Source of the DNA: Conexibacter sp. | Lineage (GTDB): Bacteria > Actinomycetota > Thermoleophilia > Solirubrobacterales > Solirubrobacteraceae | Length of the DNA stretch: 7,829 nt | Assembly (NCBI GenBank): GCA_025964055.1 | Contig: JAOPZP010000195.1 | Location: forward strand, 1-7,829 | Direction of reading: 5' to 3' | Program-made: the position numbers and the translations under genes | Shown: in pieces, positions 6,023 through 7,829 of the stretch | Position numbering within the stretch: position 1 is the first letter of the stretch | How the letters are laid out: the number at the start of each line of letters is the position of its first letter | Notes under the pieces: generated by a model | Databases searched by the model: none | Told to the model about the DNA's origin: nothing | The model's input: the letters and a program-made list of their open reading frames with translations, nothing else

Positions 6023-6880
6023 ATGCCCGAGATCTCCCCTGCCCTGTACCGCGCCGGCGAGGGCGAGCCGCTCGTCCTCATCCACGGCTTCACCGCGACG
6101 TGGCGCTGCTGGCTGCCGGTGCTCGCCGAGCTGGTCCCGCGCTTCGAGGTGATCGCGCCGACGCTGCACGGCCACGACGGCGGCACGGCACTGCCGCCGC
6201 GCGAGGCGCCGCACTCGATCGCCCGCGCCGCCGACTTCCTCGAGGGCCACCTCGACGAGCTCGGCGTCGGGACGGCGCACCTGGCCGGCAACTCGCTCGG
6301 CGGCGCGCTCGCGCTGGAGCTCGCCAAGCGCGGGCGGGCGCGCAGCGTCGTGGGCATCTCGCCCGCCGGCGGCCTGCGGCCCGGCGACGACGCCGCCGCG
6401 CACCAGATCATCAAGGTCTTCTCGCGGATGCAGAAGACGACGACCGCGTCGGTGAAGATGCTGCCGCGCGTCATGGCGCGGCCGACCCTGCGCCGCCTCG
6501 CGCTGCGCGACGTCATGACCCGCGGCCATCAGGTGCCGGCGGCCGAGGCGCTCGCGCTGGCGCGCTCCTCGATCCGCTGCGACATCGTCGAGGACGTCTA
6601 CACCGTCCTGCGCACCGGCGACGCGGCGCTGCACGACCTCGATCAGATCGACGTCCCCGTGCTCATCGCCTGGGGCGACAAGGACCGCATCCTCCCGCTG
6701 GCCGTGCACTCGCCGCGCTTGCGCGAGGAGATCCGCGGGCTCGCGTTCCGCACGATGCCCGGCGTGGGCCACACCCCGATGTGGGACGACCCGGGCCTGA
6801 TCGCGGCGACGATCGGCGACTTCGCGGCGAAGGCGGCGGCGGGCGCGGCGCCCGCGACGCCGGTCTCCGCGACGGCGTAG
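6023..6880 (+). CDS. Alpha/beta-fold hydrolase
   Basis: A 285-residue cytoplasmic hydrolase with no signal peptide. The N-terminal strand leads to LVLIHGF (17-23), whose HG supplies the oxyanion hole. The nucleophile elbow GNSLGG (89-94) carries S91, the acid is probably D221 in WGDKDR, and the catalytic histidine is H250 in GVGHTPMWDDP. The cap lies between about 118 and 205 and is rich in Arg, Met and Leu, consistent with a helical lid over a hydrophobic pocket. The length fits the common esterase/epoxide-hydrolase/C-C-hydrolase-like family. The nucleophile is Ser, so it is not an Asp-type epoxide hydrolase or haloalkane dehalogenase. The substrate cannot be read from sequence. The last ~20 residues are a low-complexity Ala/Pro/Thr tail. 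The gene stands alone and converges on the SRPBCC gene. Confidence 0.93.
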   Translation: MPEISPALYRAGEGEPLVLIHGFTATWRCWLPVLAELVPRFEVIAPTLHGHDGGTALPPREAPHSIARAADFLEGHLDELGVGTAHLAGNSLGGALALELAKRGRARSVVGISPAGGLRPGDDAAAHQIIKVFSRMQKTTTASVKMLPRVMARPTLRRLALRDVMTRGHQVPAAEALALARSSIRCDIVEDVYTVLRTGDAALHDLDQIDVPVLIAWGDKDRILPLAVHSPRLREEIRGLAFRTMPGVGHTPMWDDPGLIAATIGDFAAKAAAGAAPATPVSATA

Positions 6881-6882
6881 CC

Positions 6883-6899
6883 CACCGGCCAGGCCGGTG
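6883..6899. terminator. Bidirectional hairpin between convergent genes
   Basis: CACCGGC-cag-GCCGGTG is a perfect 7-bp stem with a 3-base loop. It starts 3 bases after the hydrolase stop and lies wholly within the 26-base gap before the expected SRPBCC stop at 6907-6909. No T tract flanks it. Its position suits a shared terminator for both convergent genes. Confidence 0.6.
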
Positions 6900-6906
6900 A
6901 GGCCCC

Positions 6907-7469
6907 CTACGCGTACACGCCGTCCACCACTCCTTGAGCGCCGCCTCGCCGGCCGCGGCGTCGACCCCGTCCACGAACAGGTGCGCGCTCATCCCGACGA
7001 CGCTGTACTGGTCCTCCCACCCGTCGGCGAGGATGCCGCTGTGGACGTAGCGCAGGTGCGCGGTGCCGCCGTCGCGCGCCTCGATCGCGTAGTCGAGGGC
7101 GTTGAAGGTGCCGTCCGGAGACTCCATGCGGATCACGAGGCGGTGCGGTGGGTCCCAGGTGATGAAGGGACCGCCGTCTCGGGGCGCTGCACCGGCGGCG
7201 ACCTCCATCCCCGTCGGGAACTGCCACGCCGCGGTCTCGGCGGTGATGGCGGCCCAGACGTCCTCACGATCCTTCGCCGACGCGAACCGCACCTCGCTCT
7301 CGATGCCGAGCGCCGCCAGCGGCTTGCCGGCCGCGCCGGCCCCGGTGATGAGGTCACCCACCTCGCGGACCATGCGGCCCGCGACGGCCAGCAGCCAGCG
7401 CGCGGAGCGCTGGTCGGGCTGCCGCGACGGATCGGGCGCGACCGCCGCAAGGGCGGTCGGCGAGATCAC
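6907..7469 (-). pseudogene. SRPBCC (START-like) domain protein, apparently frameshifted at its 3' end
   Basis: The frame opens at GTG 7469, where third-position G/C bias begins; an ATG at 7373 is the alternative start. Residues 56-182 match an AHSA1/START-like SRPBCC domain: IESEVRFAS, EDVWAAIT, FITWDPPHRLVIRM, GTFNALDYAIEARDGGTAHLRYVHSG, then DGWEDQY. Such folds hold hydrophobic ligands in a deep cavity. Residues 1-55 are Ala-rich with no recognisable helix-turn-helix. After ALKEWW (177-182) the frame has no stop until 6663, running 218 bases antisense into the hydrolase with non-coding composition. One extra base near 6923-6929 would give an ending WWDGVYA and a stop at 6907-6909, a 187-residue protein ending just before the hairpin. 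This looks like a single-base deletion, in the genome or in the assembly; if the latter, the gene is intact. The ligand is unknown. Confidence 0.7.
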
Positions 7470-7581
7470 GTAGGACGCGGCGTCGCCTGGAGCACACGCT
7501 CGGTGCAGTTGCCCTTGCGCCCTACTTTTGTGAAGGCGCCTTTGGTTGTCGGAGGGCCCGCCGCGCACCGGCCTCCCCGCG
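7470..7581 (-). promoter_or_regulatory. Upstream region of the SRPBCC gene with an AT-richer patch and a palindrome
   Basis: This 112-base gap contains the least GC-rich patch nearby (about 7521-7550), including a perfect 10-bp palindrome AAGGCGCCTT at 7533-7542. On the minus strand it reads CTTCACAAAAGTAGG about 50-65 bases before the GTG at 7469. That placement suits a promoter or operator for the SRPBCC gene. No confident -35/-10 pair was identified. Confidence 0.4.
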
Positions 7582-7829
7582 TCACTGCCGACGAACCACG
7601 CCCCGCGGCACGACCAACGCGCGAGCTGCGCGCCGACCCCGCCCGCGCAGGCGAGCGCCACCCCCGTCCTCCCCCGCCACCCGCGCCAGCCCCGTCGAGA
7701 TGCCCAGCACGAACAGCGCGCAGAACACCAACATCAGCAACGCGCTCGGCGTCCACAGCCAGCCCGGCACGTAGTCGCGCCGCTCGGTCTGCATCGCGTC
7801 CACGTCGGAGACGAACGTCGCGGTGAAGC
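7582..7829 (-). CDS. Membrane protein, C-terminal part (runs off the right edge)
   Basis: The frame is open from the right edge to a TGA at 7584-7582. The ATG at 7794 and GTG at 7803 both lack a ribosome binding site. The codons upstream of them (reading TATFVSDVDA) keep G or C at every third position, so the coding region probably continues beyond the window. The visible part has one clear membrane span, about 19 residues, in LLMLVFCALFVLGISTGLA, preceded by ERRDYVPGWLWTP. A tail of about 30 residues follows, rich in Arg and Gly (RLRGRGRRAARAL), which by the positive-inside rule should be cytoplasmic. It may be the last helix of a multi-span protein, or a small single-span protein of ~70 residues if it starts at 7794 or 7803. 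I do not recognise the family. Confidence 0.6.
   Translation of the reverse strand, partial: FTATFVSDVDAMQTERRDYVPGWLWTPSALLMLVFCALFVLGISTGLARVAGEDGGGARLRGRGRRAARALVVPRGVVRRQ

Noticed and set aside
5776..6772. Long minus-strand open frames opposite the small ORF and hydrolase
   Set aside because: They lack domains and starts, and the opposite strand carries a complete alpha/beta hydrolase with all catalytic residues.
6663..6906. Downstream continuation of the SRPBCC frame across the hydrolase 3' end
   Set aside because: Composition turns into Pro/Arg/Ser-rich antisense sequence right after residue 182, it crosses the hairpin, and a one-base correction gives a proper stop at 6907.
1..7829. 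CRISPR array, tRNA/rRNA genes, insertion sequences or phage attachment sites
   Set aside because: No regularly spaced direct repeats, cloverleaf-like segments, transposase or integrase coding, or terminal inverted repeats were seen on either strand.

Overview
This is a very GC-rich window with strong G/C preference at third codon positions. It carries long secreted Ala/Gly/Thr/Pro-rich proteins and GTG starts, and several start codons look leaderless. The style suggests a high-GC actinobacterium, most likely the Thermoleophilia/Solirubrobacterales group (Solirubrobacter or Conexibacter relatives). That placement is inferred from sequence style and remembered protein families, not from a database search.

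Layout, left to right. (1) The C-terminal end of a secreted transglycosylase/Rpf-like wall hydrolase (+, runs in from the left edge). (2) A small secreted protein with four cysteines (+). (3) Converging on it, with 5 bases between the two stops, a 1009-residue secreted protein (-) built from four tandem ~200-residue units, each with the same four-cysteine pattern, plus a cysteine-free fifth half unit. (4) Behind it on the same strand, an HSDL2-type short-chain dehydrogenase (-). (5) Divergent from the dehydrogenase, an ArsR-like winged-helix regulator (+). (6) A run of short palindromes and then a small charged ORF (+). (7) An alpha/beta hydrolase with an intact Ser-Asp-His triad (+). (8) Converging on it across a hairpin, an SRPBCC (START-like) protein (-) whose 3' end appears to have lost one base. 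(9) The end of a membrane protein (-, runs off the right edge).

How they fit together. Items 1-3 are all exported and could be part of the cell envelope, but no shared pathway is visible. The regulator and the dehydrogenase share a 169-base divergent promoter region, so the regulator may control the dehydrogenase and perhaps the repeat protein behind it. The hydrolase and the SRPBCC gene are separate convergent units. No mobile element, CRISPR array, tRNA or rRNA was seen. The most novel object is the four-unit cysteine-patterned secreted protein. The most checkable anomaly is the single-base lesion at the end of the SRPBCC gene.
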